Positions 30,858-41,144 of a stretch of DNA of 64,000 nt are shown one piece after another. The number at the start of each line of letters is the position of its first letter. Positions within the stretch are counted from its first letter, which is position 1. A program made the translations under genes and the position numbers. This DNA is from Podospora bellae-mahoneyi (taxonomy: Eukaryota; Ascomycota; Sordariomycetes; Sordariales; Podosporaceae), in assembly GCF_035222275.1 (NCBI RefSeq), contig NW_026946359.1, forward strand, positions 3,162,001 through 3,226,000, in the 5' to 3' direction. The notes beneath the pieces were generated by a model. It saw nothing but the letters and a program-made list of their open reading frames with translations. It was not told where the DNA came from and did not search any database.

Positions 30858-32870
30858 TCACCTTCTATCCCCCAACCCCAAGTCCCTCCAGTTAGCGTCA
30901 AACTGATCAGCCTTAGCCCCGAGCCTGCTATGCATATCATGGTAGTCATCGACAATCCTTTGGACAGTCTTGTTCCACCTGGCCATAAGATCATCGTGCT
31001 CCGCAGAGGATCTGCTCCCCTTGACAGGGCGGGGCACATTTATGTGAGTAGAAGAATTATCCCACCGACCCATCATCAGCTCTTTTGCATCATCGGGAGA
31101 GACGACGACCACCGTGGCGTAGTCGGGAAAGCGGTTGACGATTTCGGGAGAGGTGGGCAGAGTTTCCGCCGTGGGAAAGGGGGGACGCCAGCCCGTGGCG
31201 TGAGCCGCATGGGTGTGAGGCTTCGGAACAAGCGAGACCCGTCGAGAGGGAGCAGGCGTTGGCGTGACGACTTCTGCTGAACCACCAGCCTGCTTAGCTA
31301 CAGGCCAGTCCGACTCGAAAAAGCCAGGCGCTTGACGCGCTTCGGGAGAGTTGTCCAGTGAGGCGTTCGGGGTGATTTTTTGGTTGTTCTGGACGCTGGT
31401 GAACCAGTGCTTGTCGCCCAGCTTGCGGAGAGATTTCTCGAAGAAGCCGGCCTCGCCGAGGGCGCCGCAGTCGATCATGAGGGAGATCATGTCGTAGTCG
31501 TGCGGCTCGCCAGCAAGCGCGGCATTGTGGGCATCGATGAGGTTCCAGACGACGGTCCAGTAGGAAGCATCGTCGGCTGTTGTGCAGAAGCGGAAGATGG
31601 CGAGACAGACGCTTGACCAGGCGGCGATGGTGGTTGGATCGAAGGCGCCAGTTGCCTCGCGGAATTCGACTGTATTGTACCCCTTCCAGGCGTTTTCTGT
31701 GTCGTAGTGGGTGAAGTTGTAGTTGAGCCGATTGTAATAATCCTTTTCGTAGCTGAGAAGCTTAGCAACTCTATGCCTGGTGGTCGCACATAGAATGTAA
31801 GCGATGCCCTTCTCCACGGTCATGTCGGCCTTTTGAATTTTGGCAAGGTCCTCAGGCTCCCTACGGACGCGAATGTTGTAAACATAAGGCCGAATACGGT
31901 CCCAGGCAGCGGCTGGAACCCGCGCTGGGCGCATGGCTGGAAACATGGTGCTGGAGCTCTCTGACCTGCCATGAAGGGCGTGTCGCAGCACGGTGGAGGG
32001 TGGTGGCACGGGCACTGTTGGTGGACGAGGAGGTAAAGTGGGATCGGGAAAGCGAGTGGAAAGTTTGAACTCCTTCCTTCTGTCTCTTCCATACTCCGCA
32101 TTCGCGTCGACAGGTGTGTTCTCGTCCTCGAGGACCCGGAGGAATTCTTGTCCGTTGGCCAACTGACTCGTGGTTGAAACTGGTTGAGCATACGTGTTGA
32201 TTTGACGTTCTGGCGGGTGGGCGCAGTACAAAAAGCGATCGGCAGCCCAAATCAAGGCGCCCGCCCTTTGAAAGGCCTCAAAGCCGAATTTGTCACTCTT
32301 CCAGTCCAACTCCCCCGTCTCGGGATCGATTTGCTCTCTTGCACCGGCACCCACGTGAACGTGGAAGCCTGTTCGGATGTTGACCCGCCAACGGAGAAGG
32401 GTGCTCAAGGCAACGACAATGTCCTGGACATGGCGATGGGCTGCAGGGCAATCCCACATGGCAGCAGAGACCAGCTCTATGCTTGATGCCTTTTGTCCTT
32501 TCGGTTCATAAACGCGGTCGTCGGTCACACTGACATCTTGATGGGCCGCCCAAGCTGTTGTCGGAGTCATGTAGATATCGGGGTGGAGTTCAGGCCCTGG
32601 TGCCTGCATCAATTCCGTACCTCTCGAGCTCGACCGCTGAAACTTGGCTCCGGGAACAGTCAAGATGACTTTCTCGAGTTTCTCCTCGATCCATTCAGTA
32701 ATGTATGCATCCCAAGGTGCCTCCATGGGCTCAGGCATCAAAGCCTCCTCTTCAGGAGAAACCACGGTGGCTGTGTTGGGAGGATCCGCGACCCATTGCT
32801 TGTGACAGATGATCACTTCCAGCTCAATGCCGAAAGAGAGTTTGTTGTCTTTGCTGCTGATAAGAGTCAT
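30858..32870 (-). CDS. Amidoligase-family protein
   Basis: A single exon of 670 residues. The fold is recognised from LSFGIELEVII near residue 11 (the acidic strand of the COOH-NH2 ligase/glutamine-synthetase-like family), TGFHVHVGAGA near residue 165 and YNTVEFREATGAFDPTTIAA near residue 400, with the ordered His, Glu and Arg residues typical of Pfam Amidoligase_2. Relatives are predicted to join a carboxylate to an amine using ATP, for example in peptide tagging. In fungi the substrate is unknown. A linker near residues 260-330 is Pro/Arg-rich. The C-terminal part adds about 200 residues beyond the core. The 5' leader carries a 19-bp tandem repeat, and the stop is TGA. Confidence 0.82.
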   Translation of the reverse strand: MTLISSKDNKLSFGIELEVIICHKQWVADPPNTATVVSPEEEALMPEPMEAPWDAYITEWIEEKLEKVILTVPGAKFQRSSSRGTELMQAPGPELHPDIYMTPTTAWAAHQDVSVTDDRVYEPKGQKASSIELVSAAMWDCPAAHRHVQDIVVALSTLLRWRVNIRTGFHVHVGAGAREQIDPETGELDWKSDKFGFEAFQRAGALIWAADRFLYCAHPPERQINTYAQPVSTTSQLANGQEFLRVLEDENTPVDANAEYGRDRRKEFKLSTRFPDPTLPPRPPTVPVPPPSTVLRHALHGRSESSSTMFPAMRPARVPAAAWDRIRPYVYNIRVRREPEDLAKIQKADMTVEKGIAYILCATTRHRVAKLLSYEKDYYNRLNYNFTHYDTENAWKGYNTVEFREATGAFDPTTIAAWSSVCLAIFRFCTTADDASYWTVVWNLIDAHNAALAGEPHDYDMISLMIDCGALGEAGFFEKSLRKLGDKHWFTSVQNNQKITPNASLDNSPEARQAPGFFESDWPVAKQAGGSAEVVTPTPAPSRRVSLVPKPHTHAAHATGWRPPFPTAETLPTSPEIVNRFPDYATVVVVSPDDAKELMMGRWDNSSTHINVPRPVKGSRSSAEHDDLMARWNKTVQRIVDDYHDMHSRLGAKADQFDANWRDLGLGDRR

Positions 32871-33711
32871 CTTGACGGTGGCGGTGTGGTGATGGCGTAG
32901 TGTAGTGTTGATGTTGTAGTGTAGAGTTGATGTTATAGTGTAGTGTTGGTGTTGTAGTGCAGTGTTGATGTTGTAGTGGTGATATTGTAGTGTTTGATGG
33001 GATGGTTTGTGCTGTCACCGGATACAGTGACTGTTGTTTGTCGGATGATATGGATAGAAAAGACTCGAGTCCAACCTGGCGGAAAGTCGAGAGGTTAAAT
33101 AGAGATCTCCAACTGAGCGATGGTGGCAGCAGGTACTTGCATTGTTGGCATCCTCTCAAGAGTGGCGTCCCAAACACAATGCTATTGTCTCAGTCTCTGC
33201 CTGCCGTTGTCCTAAGGAAAGCAGCCCTGTTGGGTGAACAAGGAGCAGCCCCGTAGAAGAATGCCATTGTTCGTCTTGTGCACTAGGCAAAGAACGGTAG
33301 CTACCCTCCAAAATCCAACGAAACCAGTTAATTCAGGGCCTCGGGTGAAAAGGTGATATATGAACGAAGCATCAACACACGATGGCGGTGCATTTATTGA
33401 AGAGACATCATAACTACGTAAACAAAGGAAAAGACTGCAGATGAAGCTTCATAGAAGCTCCGTTGTTGACACTCGGGTCAAAAACATGCTTTTTATATAC
33501 ATGAGACGTCATCCAAGGAAAAGATTTCTCGAGAAGAGTGAAACACTATGCGTGGGTAATGTGTATGGGTATCATCATGTCGTACAGATTCGTTAGGAAA
33601 GTGGCGTTGTGGTCGTTGTCATCGTAGTTGGTCGTCGTTGTCGTCTCATTCATGACTGGTATATCGTTCATCGGAAGCTTTCTGGTCTGGCCTTCATACC
33701 AGATTGCTGAT
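32871..33711. other. Amidoligase 5' region / CFEM 3' flank
   Basis: The left part contains the 19-bp repeats of the amidoligase leader. The rest has no supported gene. A GTT/GTC-rich simple patch lies near 33604-33650. Confidence 0.5.
32898..32999 (-). repeat. 19-bp tandem repeat in the amidoligase leader
   Basis: Four 19-bp units with plus-strand form TAGTGTAGTGTTGATGTTG start at 32898, 32917, 32936 and 32955, followed by two shortened units. On the transcribed strand this is a CAACA/CTACA-rich leader with almost no G, ending 27 bp before the ATG. Such leaders are usually unstructured. Confidence 0.85.
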
Positions 33712-34417
33712 TCAGAGGAGGGCAAAAGCCAAGGCAGCTCCAAAGACAGTAGCCATCAGGCCAAGTCTCGAGGTTGAGGTGTGGTCCGCCCCGTTTTCAG
33801 CCTCCACTAGGGGAGAGGTCTCAGTAGGCGCAGAGGTGGTCTCTGTTGGGGAGCTGTCGTCACTATCCTCCACGTCGGTGGTAGTGGTGACAATCACCAC
33901 TGGAGGGGCAGATTGCTCCCCTGATGGTGCAGCCGTGGGTGGAGAGCTGATGAATGAAGTCGACGATGCCGAGTCCAAAGAGGCAGAACTGGCATGGTCG
34001 TGATCTTTGGCATCGACAGCACACTCGCACACTGCACGTCATGTTAGCACCCAATCAACCCACTCAAACCAAGCTTTCTTTGTGGAGAGAGAGAGAGAGA
34101 GTATCCTTACCAGTCCCAACACCATCAATCACCCTCTCATATTCTGACGCCTCGCATGCATCAACAACACATGCCTCCACTGATGCGTAAAATGCTGCTT
34201 GCTTCTTGCACTGGCAGACAAAGTCCAAGCCATCGCAGCCGATAGATGGGGCCTGCTCCAGAAAGCAGGTTTTGGCGCAATCGGGAATGGCCACGAGGGC
34301 AACAGAGAGGCAGTCCCCGCTGTCATGTGCCTGGATGCCAACGGTGAGCAGCACCACCAGCGTGAGGTACCAGTGGAGCTGCCTCACCGACAGCACCGAA
34401 TACATTTTGATGTTCAT
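33712..34417 (-). CDS. CFEM-domain GPI-anchored surface protein
   Basis: Two exons (34111-34417, 33712-34031) with a 79-bp intron give 208 residues. A signal peptide (through about LVVLLTVGIQA) leads into an eight-cysteine CFEM domain: DCLSVALVAIPDCAKTCFLE, IGCDGLDFVCQCKKQ, EACVVDACEASE and VCECAVDAK; the axial Asp used by haem-binding CFEM proteins is present in LDFVC. A Ser/Thr/Pro-rich stalk follows, and the C-terminus ends in a hydrophobic tail after NGADHTSTSRLG, as expected for a GPI anchor. CFEM proteins are surface or secreted fungal proteins; some bind haem for iron uptake and some act in host contact. Which role applies here is not known. Confidence 0.9.
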
Positions 34418-35998
34418 AGTTTGTTGTGAAGAAGACCCAAAGGCCTCTCGGGTTAGGGAGAGAAAAGAGAGGTCAGGAAAGATTGGGCAGCGGGCAAGCG
34501 GTGAGCTTAAGAAGGGAAAACCCAGAGGTGGCAGCTCATGGTGGAGACTCCACTTCGTGATCGACTACACCGGCGGTGGACAGCCGAGTGGTTGGATAAA
34601 AGTGCTTAGGTCGTCAATAAAAGCTCAACGGGGTTAGGCACCTTGCCTTCAGAAAACCGCCTCCGTTGAGACTGTTTCCCAACCATCCCCCAACCACCTA
34701 TCCGCCGGACAACGGCCGGCTTGGCAGGCTCGCTAATCTGCATTTACAAGGTCTTGAAGCATGGATTGGGTATTTTTGTTTCGTTTTGTTTCTCACCGCT
34801 TGAGCGATCAGGATTCAATCACAAAAATGAATGTTCTCTTGCTTCGATTCTTGAAGCCAGAACCGCGGCATATCGAAACTGGCGCCTGAGAAGAAGGAAG
34901 AGAAAACAAAAGGGTTGATTGGGACCCCGCATATGCTGGTGTGGGTCTCGACAACTCACCTGCATTTTTGGGGACCATCGAGGATATCGCCATTGGCCAT
35001 TTGCCACCCGCCGAGGTAGCCATCGAGGGCCCGGTGATAGTTGAGGGATGAATGAGTGGAAAGAGACGGGTTGAGATCAAGAGGCCATGTTATTAACTGG
35101 GAAAGCTGGCCTTATGAGCACTCACCCTGATGACGGTGGTGTAAGTGTTGACCCATTCAGATAAGCAAGCTATTCGGCCCCTGCATCCGGCCCGGCCGCA
35201 GTGGTGCACTGGTCATGCTGCCGGCTTCGGCTCGGGAGCTGCACTGTGATCAATCAGCATGACGTTAAGATGCGCCGTACTCGGGCGCTGGGCCTCGGGA
35301 TCTAAGGTTGATCTGACACGTTGCTATCGTTCACGCCAGTGTTGAACCGCACAAGCTTTCAACATCAATGGTTATAAGCCGGACACGAAGATAGGCTCAA
35401 CGGTGTTTGGCGTGGACTAGTGATGGAAGTTTTTGTAGATGGGTTTTGAAGATGAGATGTTGCCTGACATCCACACTCATGAGTTTCAAAGCTGAAAGGT
35501 TGGAGGAATTACTCTCTGGTGATAGATATGCACAATCACACTTGCCGAATTGGACTTCACTCCTCATTTCCCCCCCGCACTTGGAGCATGACCCATCATC
35601 AAATCATGTCTCCTACTGTGTTGAGTAAGACAATAAATAAATAAATAAATAACTCGAAATACTATTATGAACTTTGAGAAAACAGACAGCCAAAATCTCA
35701 GTGGTCAGGTCATCAATGTGAGGTCAAAGTTGCGTCTTGATGCATGAAGCTGGTAGGTCAACTCTGCCGCTGCAATAAGCACACTAAGGCCATGCCAATC
35801 AGCAGCACCTATGCATCCATCGACCTACTGGAAGTGGGCAGGTTTGATCGGTGATATCACAGCAGCACAGTGTCAATACGAGGGTGGGGAGGAGAACAAA
35901 GAGCCACTCACCCAACACCCACTTTGTCCTGATTTCTCGAGGACAAGACTCGCCCAACCATCACCCCGTCTTTCACCAGTCAAGTCCCGTGGTTCACA
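34418..35998. other. Divergent interval CFEM / pyroglutamyl peptidase
   Basis: No gene is supported in these 1.6 kb. Some splice-like signals occur on the minus strand near 34800-35130 but do not give a convincing product (see rejected). A short (AAAT)n lies near 35632-35652. Confidence 0.5.
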
Positions 35999-36977
35999 AT
36001 GGGGTCTGTTGGAACAGGTACGCGAAATAAGGTCTCTGGAGGGGAGGAGGAGGAGACGATCAATGTCTTGATCACCGGCTTTGCTGTAGGCTCACCTCAT
36101 TCACTCCCCCGCACTTCTCTCACTCTCACGATACCTATGCCATGAGTTCCGAACCACACACGACCACCACATCTTCAATCCCACTGACCTTCTCCCCCCT
36201 CAGCCCTTCCGCACCAACTTCCCCATCAACCCCTCCTGGGAAATCGCCAAATCCCTCCCCGACTACCTCCCACCCCCACCAACCCCCTTCAGAGGCATCC
36301 CGGGCCACGTCCCTCCCCCCGGCACCGCCACAGGAACCATCCCCCCAAATCCCACCAACCCCCCAATCCCCCTCCCCAAAGTCCGCCTCCTGGTCCACCC
36401 CTCCCCCATCCACGTAGGCTACCGCGCAGTCCGCAACCTCGTCCCCTCCCTCTGGCACCTCGACTCTCCCTCCAACCCCAAAATCGACCTAGCAGTCCAC
36501 ATCGGCATGGCCGGCCCAAGAGGCTTCTACTCCATCGAGCGCCGCGCCCACAAATCAAACTACACCATGGGCGACGTAGACAACAACCTCCTCTCCGACC
36601 TCGACGACGAATCCGCCCCTCACCCATGGCAAGACCTCCCGGAAGAGCTCCTCTCCGACCTCGACATGGAAGACGTCTTGCAAAGATGGAGAGACCACTC
36701 CCCGCCCTACTCCGACTTGAGAATATCCGAAGATGCCGGGCACTACCTCTGCGATTTCATCTACTACAGCAGTCTGGCGCATCTGGTCAAGAATAACCCT
36801 CACGAAAGGAAGAGGGTCGTCTTCTTGCATGTGCCTAGCGAGGCTAGCCCCGCGTGGGTCAAGGTCGGGAGGGAGTTGTGTCTCAGTTTGGTGAGGGGGA
36901 TGGTGGAGAGTGAGGTTGTTAGGAGGGAAAGGGAGTTGAAGGTGGAGAACCACCAGGAAGAAGTGGGCGAGTTGTAA
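35999..36977 (+). CDS. Pyroglutamyl peptidase I-like cysteine peptidase (C15)
   Basis: Two exons (35999-36085, 36204-36977) with a 118-bp intron give 286 residues. Pyroglutamyl peptidase I removes N-terminal pyroglutamate from peptides in the cytosol. The start segment INVLITGFAPFRTNFPINPS matches the family's N-terminal strand and loop, though most members have GFGPF. HIGMAGPR is the oxyanion-side motif. The catalytic triad is visible as E141 (FYSIERRA), C212 (SEDAGHYLCDF) and H238 (VVFLHVPSE). Fungal members are longer than the bacterial enzymes, about 215 residues; here the extra length is a Pro-rich loop near residues 45-90 and an acidic insert near residues 150-185. The tail is Glu/Lys-rich. 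Confidence 0.88.
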
Positions 36978-37049
36978 AAAAGGGGGGAAAGGGGAGGGTT
37001 GGTTTCATACATGGTTGAATATCTGTGTTTGGTTTGTTTTGACTGGGGG

Positions 37050-37093
<44 letters not shown>

Positions 37094-37452
37094 CTGCGCT
37101 TGGTTGGGTACCTGCGTGTTACGGATGAGAGAATGTCTAGGTAAACACATAGCGAACTGCGTGTGGATGCAAACCTGGAATGCCGAATTGTTGGGATATC
37201 TATGACCAAGGATTGGTCAAGAACACTCTCCTGCCACACTTTTCAGACTGGCTGGTGCTGCATTCTTTTTTTTCTTCCGTCCCCATATCCCGAGTATTAC
37301 CTGTACGATTCAACTTCTCTTCTCCCATCTAGTAAATTCAACATCACAGTATCCAACTCCTCACAAATGCTTATTTTACATATTCACCCCAACACAAACA
37401 GCAAATACCCCCTTTTTTTTCCATCCCCAAAAATACCCACCCCTCAAAGAAA
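36978..37452. other. Convergent 3' interval with (TG)n
   Basis: The 3' flanks of the peptidase and the GT17 gene meet here. The main feature is a (TG)n run. No gene is supported. Confidence 0.5.
37051..37091. repeat. (TG)n microsatellite
   Basis: A pure TG run of about 20 units lies about 75 bp after the pyroglutamyl peptidase stop codon. Confidence 0.95.
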
Positions 37453-38541
37453 TCACTCTTCCCCCCAATCCCTAAACCCAGCCCCCTCCCCATCCCGATC
37501 AAGCATATACCCAAATCTCTCCTTTTCCTGTCTCAACAACCCAGGCAAGTCCTCATTCCCCTCCACCCGTTCATACTCCTCCCCCACCCTATCCCACAAA
37601 TCTTTTCCCATCCTCACCCGCTCCACCATCCTCTGCCTATCCCTAAAAACATCCTGATTCATCCCCGCATGCGAAAAACTCTTCATCTTCGTCAACATCT
37701 CCCCCATAGTCTCAAAACAACTGCTACAATGCCAGGCCGCGTTCTTGAGCCTACCCATCTCCCAGTATTTCCTCCACCACGGCCCATCCCCCACCCTTAG
37801 ATCATTTGGTAGGAGCGTGTTGGCTCCTAGGTAGTACGTTGCCTGGGGGTGGGGCCATTCCTCGCCCACGTGGAGGTATTGGAAGCTGTAGTAATAAAAC
37901 CTCGAGGAGAGGGTCAACCGGCGGGGGAAGGAGCACTGCCGAAGCACGGAGAGGGTGGACGGGCGGGCGATTTCGTCAATATCTGCGATGACTAGGACGT
38001 CGTGAAGATTGGGAGAAAAGGGGCCGGAGAGGGAGGGGAAGACTTGCGTCAACATGGCGTTCCGTTGAAAGTCTTCAATGTTCCAGGTTGATTTGGGGGC
38101 AAAGTCCTCCGGGTAGGTTATTTCATGGTAGATAATCTTGGACTTGTACCTCGCCATCGAGCTGGAGGGGTTGGCGAGGGCGGTTTTGAGGTGGAGGGGC
38201 TTGGGCAGGTTGGTAAAGGTTCGGGGTGACTCGACGACGACAAAATAGTCGACCTCGTTCCATGTGCTGTTTAGTCTTATCTCCAGCCAGTCGAGCTCGG
38301 TGTTGATCATGGTCAAATCGTAAACTTTTCGGGGAGGGGCCGAGCGGGATAATCGGGAAAAGGGTTTCCAGCCGTGGGGGCGGCATATTGTATCGTTCGT
38401 AATGTAGTAGGAGGTGAAGGCTCGGTAGAGGAAGTGGAGGGTCGTCAGGAAGAAGGCGATTTTGATGATGCGCCATAGACGTGGCCTTCGAAGCGCCATC
38501 CTACTTCGTGGCTCTTTTCCGTCGTCGGAAGTCATGAGCAT
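37453..38541 (-). CDS. GT17-family N-acetylglucosaminyltransferase-like protein
   Basis: A single open frame; from MLMTSDDGKEPRS it gives 362 residues, and the frame stays open to an ATG at 38697, which would add 52. I chose the later start because it places the membrane helix (IIKIAFFLTTLHFLYRAF) close to the N-terminus after a basic KEPRSRMALRRPR, as in type II Golgi enzymes. The family is shown by KVYDLTMINTELDWLEIRLN, VDYFVVVESPRTFTN, a DVLVIADIDEIARPSTL segment with the DxD-like acidic cluster, and GWHCSSC-like AAWHCSSCFETMGEML. Animal GT17 enzymes (GnT-III) add bisecting GlcNAc. The acceptor of fungal members is not established. Confidence 0.87.
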   Translation of the reverse strand: MLMTSDDGKEPRSRMALRRPRLWRIIKIAFFLTTLHFLYRAFTSYYITNDTICRPHGWKPFSRLSRSAPPRKVYDLTMINTELDWLEIRLNSTWNEVDYFVVVESPRTFTNLPKPLHLKTALANPSSSMARYKSKIIYHEITYPEDFAPKSTWNIEDFQRNAMLTQVFPSLSGPFSPNLHDVLVIADIDEIARPSTLSVLRQCSFPRRLTLSSRFYYYSFQYLHVGEEWPHPQATYYLGANTLLPNDLRVGDGPWWRKYWEMGRLKNAAWHCSSCFETMGEMLTKMKSFSHAGMNQDVFRDRQRMVERVRMGKDLWDRVGEEYERVEGNEDLPGLLRQEKERFGYMLDRDGEGAGFRDWGEE

Positions 38542-38937
38542 GGTCGGAGTACGCTTCAGTCTGGGAAATCCACGTAATCCTCCCAACAGTCTCTTGCTGA
38601 CTCTTGGCTGTTGCTTTGGCTGGAAACACGATAAGAAATGTTGGCGCAGCATTCTTTGATAATGTGCGTGGCCAGTGCTTGTGGCACCATGTGCCACAGG
38701 AACTTCATTTTTAGCGGCTGGTACGGAGGGCTCAAATGGAATGCAGCTGTCGGAAAGGGTAAAAAGTAAAGGTCAGAATGTTGTAAACACCAGAGAAGGC
38801 CCGGGAAAACTGTGAATAGCTTCACTTACACACAAATCCAGACTGACATGGGTACCCTTGTTGCACTGCAACTTCACTCCTCGGACTCCACAGTCCGACG
38901 GGATGTTTTATTGTCTTGACCCTAACCCTGTTTGTCG
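38542..38937. other. GT17 upstream interval
   Basis: This gap between two minus-strand genes holds the GT17 promoter and perhaps its longer N-terminal start. A telomere-like CCCTAACCCTG lies near 38919-38930. No separate gene is seen. Confidence 0.45.
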
Positions 38938-39945
38938 CTACAACCTTTTGTACCACAACCTCCTCACCTCACTTTCACGTTTGTCTCTGTCTGTATAAAA
39001 CCAGTCTGGAAGCCAGTCTTGAAAGTCTCTTTGTAAGCCTGGGTCTGCAGCAAAAGTAATCCCATCAATATTGGGCGGTGGCCTTGGTGGGCTTGTTCGT
39101 GAGAATACTCTTGCGGTGTTAAAGTCGAATATCACAGCTCGTAGTGACGGGCTTTCCATGTTTCCAATAAACAGAATGTTGCGTGGTGAAAAGTCGTCCT
39201 GTGATACCCCTGCTGTCTTGAGCTTCAGGTATGACTTTACAGCGCACACATACGAGTAAACGCGGGCGTCGTCTGAGACGGGCACCTGCTTGCTGTCAAT
39301 CAACTCCTTCATGGTTGTTGACCCATTGAGAAACTCCATGAGAATCAATGGTACAGTCCTGGTGTAGGTGACACCATCAACAACAAGCTTGATCTTGAAA
39401 GAGAAGGACCCAAAGTATTCTGGGTAGCATCCTCTAATGCTTTCTTTCTTAAGGCGTGTCTCGTATGCCTGGAGGTCCTCATAAGCAGCAGCCTCAACGC
39501 TGTGGTCGCGTGCTGCAGACCAGACAACGTCCGTGAGCAGGCCAATATCTGTACTCCAGTAGTTGTAGTATAAGGGGTCGTAGATTTTGGCGACGTAGCA
39601 TATGGTGTTGAGGTCGTCGTCCCAGTGGCATGCTACAATTTGAGGCCCAACACCATCGCCGCCGCGGATCACCGAATCAATGACCAAATATGGTCCTGAA
39701 CTCGAAAGCTCAGGGGAGGATGAGGAACCTGGCAGTCCATCGGGCTCGAGACCTTTGATGCAAAATCGAGTTTGCGAGTGCTTTTGAATATCGGCCTGGC
39801 ATTCAAAGGCCTTGGGACCAGAAACCCCCCTATAAGCCTGGCCGCCGAATGGAGGGAGAGGAGTGTACGACTGAACTGCGACTTTGAAGCCAGCGATATA
39901 AGGACAAGGTGGCTTCTCATAGTTGACTGGAGTTTCCGAGCCCAT
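38938..39945 (-). CDS. Protein kinase-like domain protein
   Basis: A single exon of 335 residues. A kinase-like fold is indicated by CYVAKIYDPLYYNY with the ATP-site lysine, TVPLILMEFLNGSTTMKELI as the hinge, AGVSQDDFSPRNILFIG as the catalytic loop and LRAVIFDFNTARV as the metal-binding strand. The catalytic loop has Gln where His usually precedes the Asp, and the DFG motif reads DFN; the catalytic Asp, Asn and metal Asp are kept. No clear glycine-rich loop is visible. Pezizomycotina carry many such small fungal-specific kinase-like proteins, often in variable regions, of unknown substrate. The weak C-lobe is shorter than in normal kinases. Confidence 0.75.
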   Translation of the reverse strand: MGSETPVNYEKPPCPYIAGFKVAVQSYTPLPPFGGQAYRGVSGPKAFECQADIQKHSQTRFCIKGLEPDGLPGSSSSPELSSSGPYLVIDSVIRGGDGVGPQIVACHWDDDLNTICYVAKIYDPLYYNYWSTDIGLLTDVVWSAARDHSVEAAAYEDLQAYETRLKKESIRGCYPEYFGSFSFKIKLVVDGVTYTRTVPLILMEFLNGSTTMKELIDSKQVPVSDDARVYSYVCAVKSYLKLKTAGVSQDDFSPRNILFIGNMESPSLRAVIFDFNTARVFSRTSPPRPPPNIDGITFAADPGLQRDFQDWLPDWFYTDRDKRESEVRRLWYKRL

Positions 39946-40399
39946 TGTTTTCGACCAAACAAAAGAAGGTCAAAAAACTCTCTTGGGGGGCACCCTCGAT
40001 ATCGCGGGGTAAATTGGAGGCTGCCAAAGTCTCCACAAGAGCTTCATGCGGGGTCCTCCAATTGACTCGACGATTTCATGAACCATTGCCCCTGAGACAG
40101 AATTCTCCTTTTGGTCTTCATACGATCTGGAGGCGAAGAAGCACATCGTTCTCATCACATATCCAAGAAATTGGTAAGCCTTACCCACTGCTCACAAACC
40201 TTCCAACATCTCCCTTTGCCGACTGCCGAAAACGGACCCCCTTCCGGGATCGTAGCTTAAAGAGCTCGGGGCCGGCAACCCCCACCACTCATCACCAACC
40301 TCACTTCATCTCATCTCACCTCTCACACTCGGCCAAGCTCACAACCTTTACCGACCTTAACTCTGACATCTCACCAGTTTCACATCTCCAACCGCCAAA
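39946..40399. promoter_or_regulatory. Divergent kinase-like / RIB5 promoter
   Basis: This 454-bp gap separates two divergent genes. The 130 bp before the RIB5 start are CT-rich (CTCATCTCACCTCTC type), the usual look of a fungal transcription start region. No further gene is seen. Confidence 0.45.
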
Positions 40400-41144
40400 A
40401 TGTTCACCGGCATCGTAGAAGAAATCGGCGGTACATCCCCTCCCCTCCCCTTATCCCCCCTCAGCTAACCCCCCCTCAGAAGTAACCACCCTCAACACCA
40501 CCTCCCCAGACGGCGGCACAACACTAACCATCACCCTCCCTCCCACCTCCACCCTCCTATCCGACTGCCACCTAGGCGACTCCATCGCCATAAACGGCGT
40601 CTGCCTAACAGTAACAACCTTCCTCCCCCAATCTTTCACAGTCGGCATAGCCCCCGAAACCCTCCGCCTCACCAACCTCGGCTCCCTCACCCCCTCCTCC
40701 CGCGTCAACCTAGAGCGCGCAGTGCGCGCAGACACCCGCATGGGAGGGCACTTTGTCCAAGGCCACGTCGACACCACCGCCACCATCCTCTCCAAGATCC
40801 CCGATGGCAACGCCATCACTTTCCGTTTTGCCCCCAAAAACAAAGACGTTTTGAGATATGTGGTTTATAAAGGGTTTATCGCCTTGGATGGGGCGAGTCT
40901 GACCGTTACCAAAGTCAATGACGAGGAGGGCTGGTGGGAAGTCATGTTGATTGCTTATACGCAGGAAAAGATCGTGACGGCGGCGAAGGCCGTGGGCGAG
41001 ACGGTGAATGTCGAGGTGGACATGACAGCAAAGTATGTCGAGAAGAGCATCCAGGGGTATTTGGCTGGTATGATGGAGGATGGGCAGGGGTTTCCTTGGT
41101 TGCAGAAGATGGTTGAGAGGATTGTTGCTCAGGGGTTTTCTTAG
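40400..41144 (+). CDS. RIB5: Riboflavin synthase alpha chain
   Basis: Two exons (40400-40430, 40480-41144) with a 49-bp intron give 231 residues, close to the usual length. The enzyme converts two 6,7-dimethyl-8-ribityllumazine molecules into riboflavin and a pyrimidine in the last step of riboflavin synthesis. The N-terminus MFTGIVEEIG is the invariant start of the family. The two lumazine-binding repeats are seen as LGDSIAINGVCLTVT and later YKGFIALDGASLTVTKV, with GHFVQGHVDTTA in repeat 1 or at the junction. A second CTCAG acceptor lies within the intron near 40460-40464, but only the later one keeps the frame to EVTTLN. Confidence 0.95.

Noticed and set aside
34807-35130. Minus-strand splice-compatible small exons (MATSAGGKWPM start, GTGAGT donor, TTCTCAG acceptor)
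   Set aside because: Two different joins are possible, one lacks an ATG and the other gives only about 44 residues without recognisable features. The evidence is too weak to annotate.
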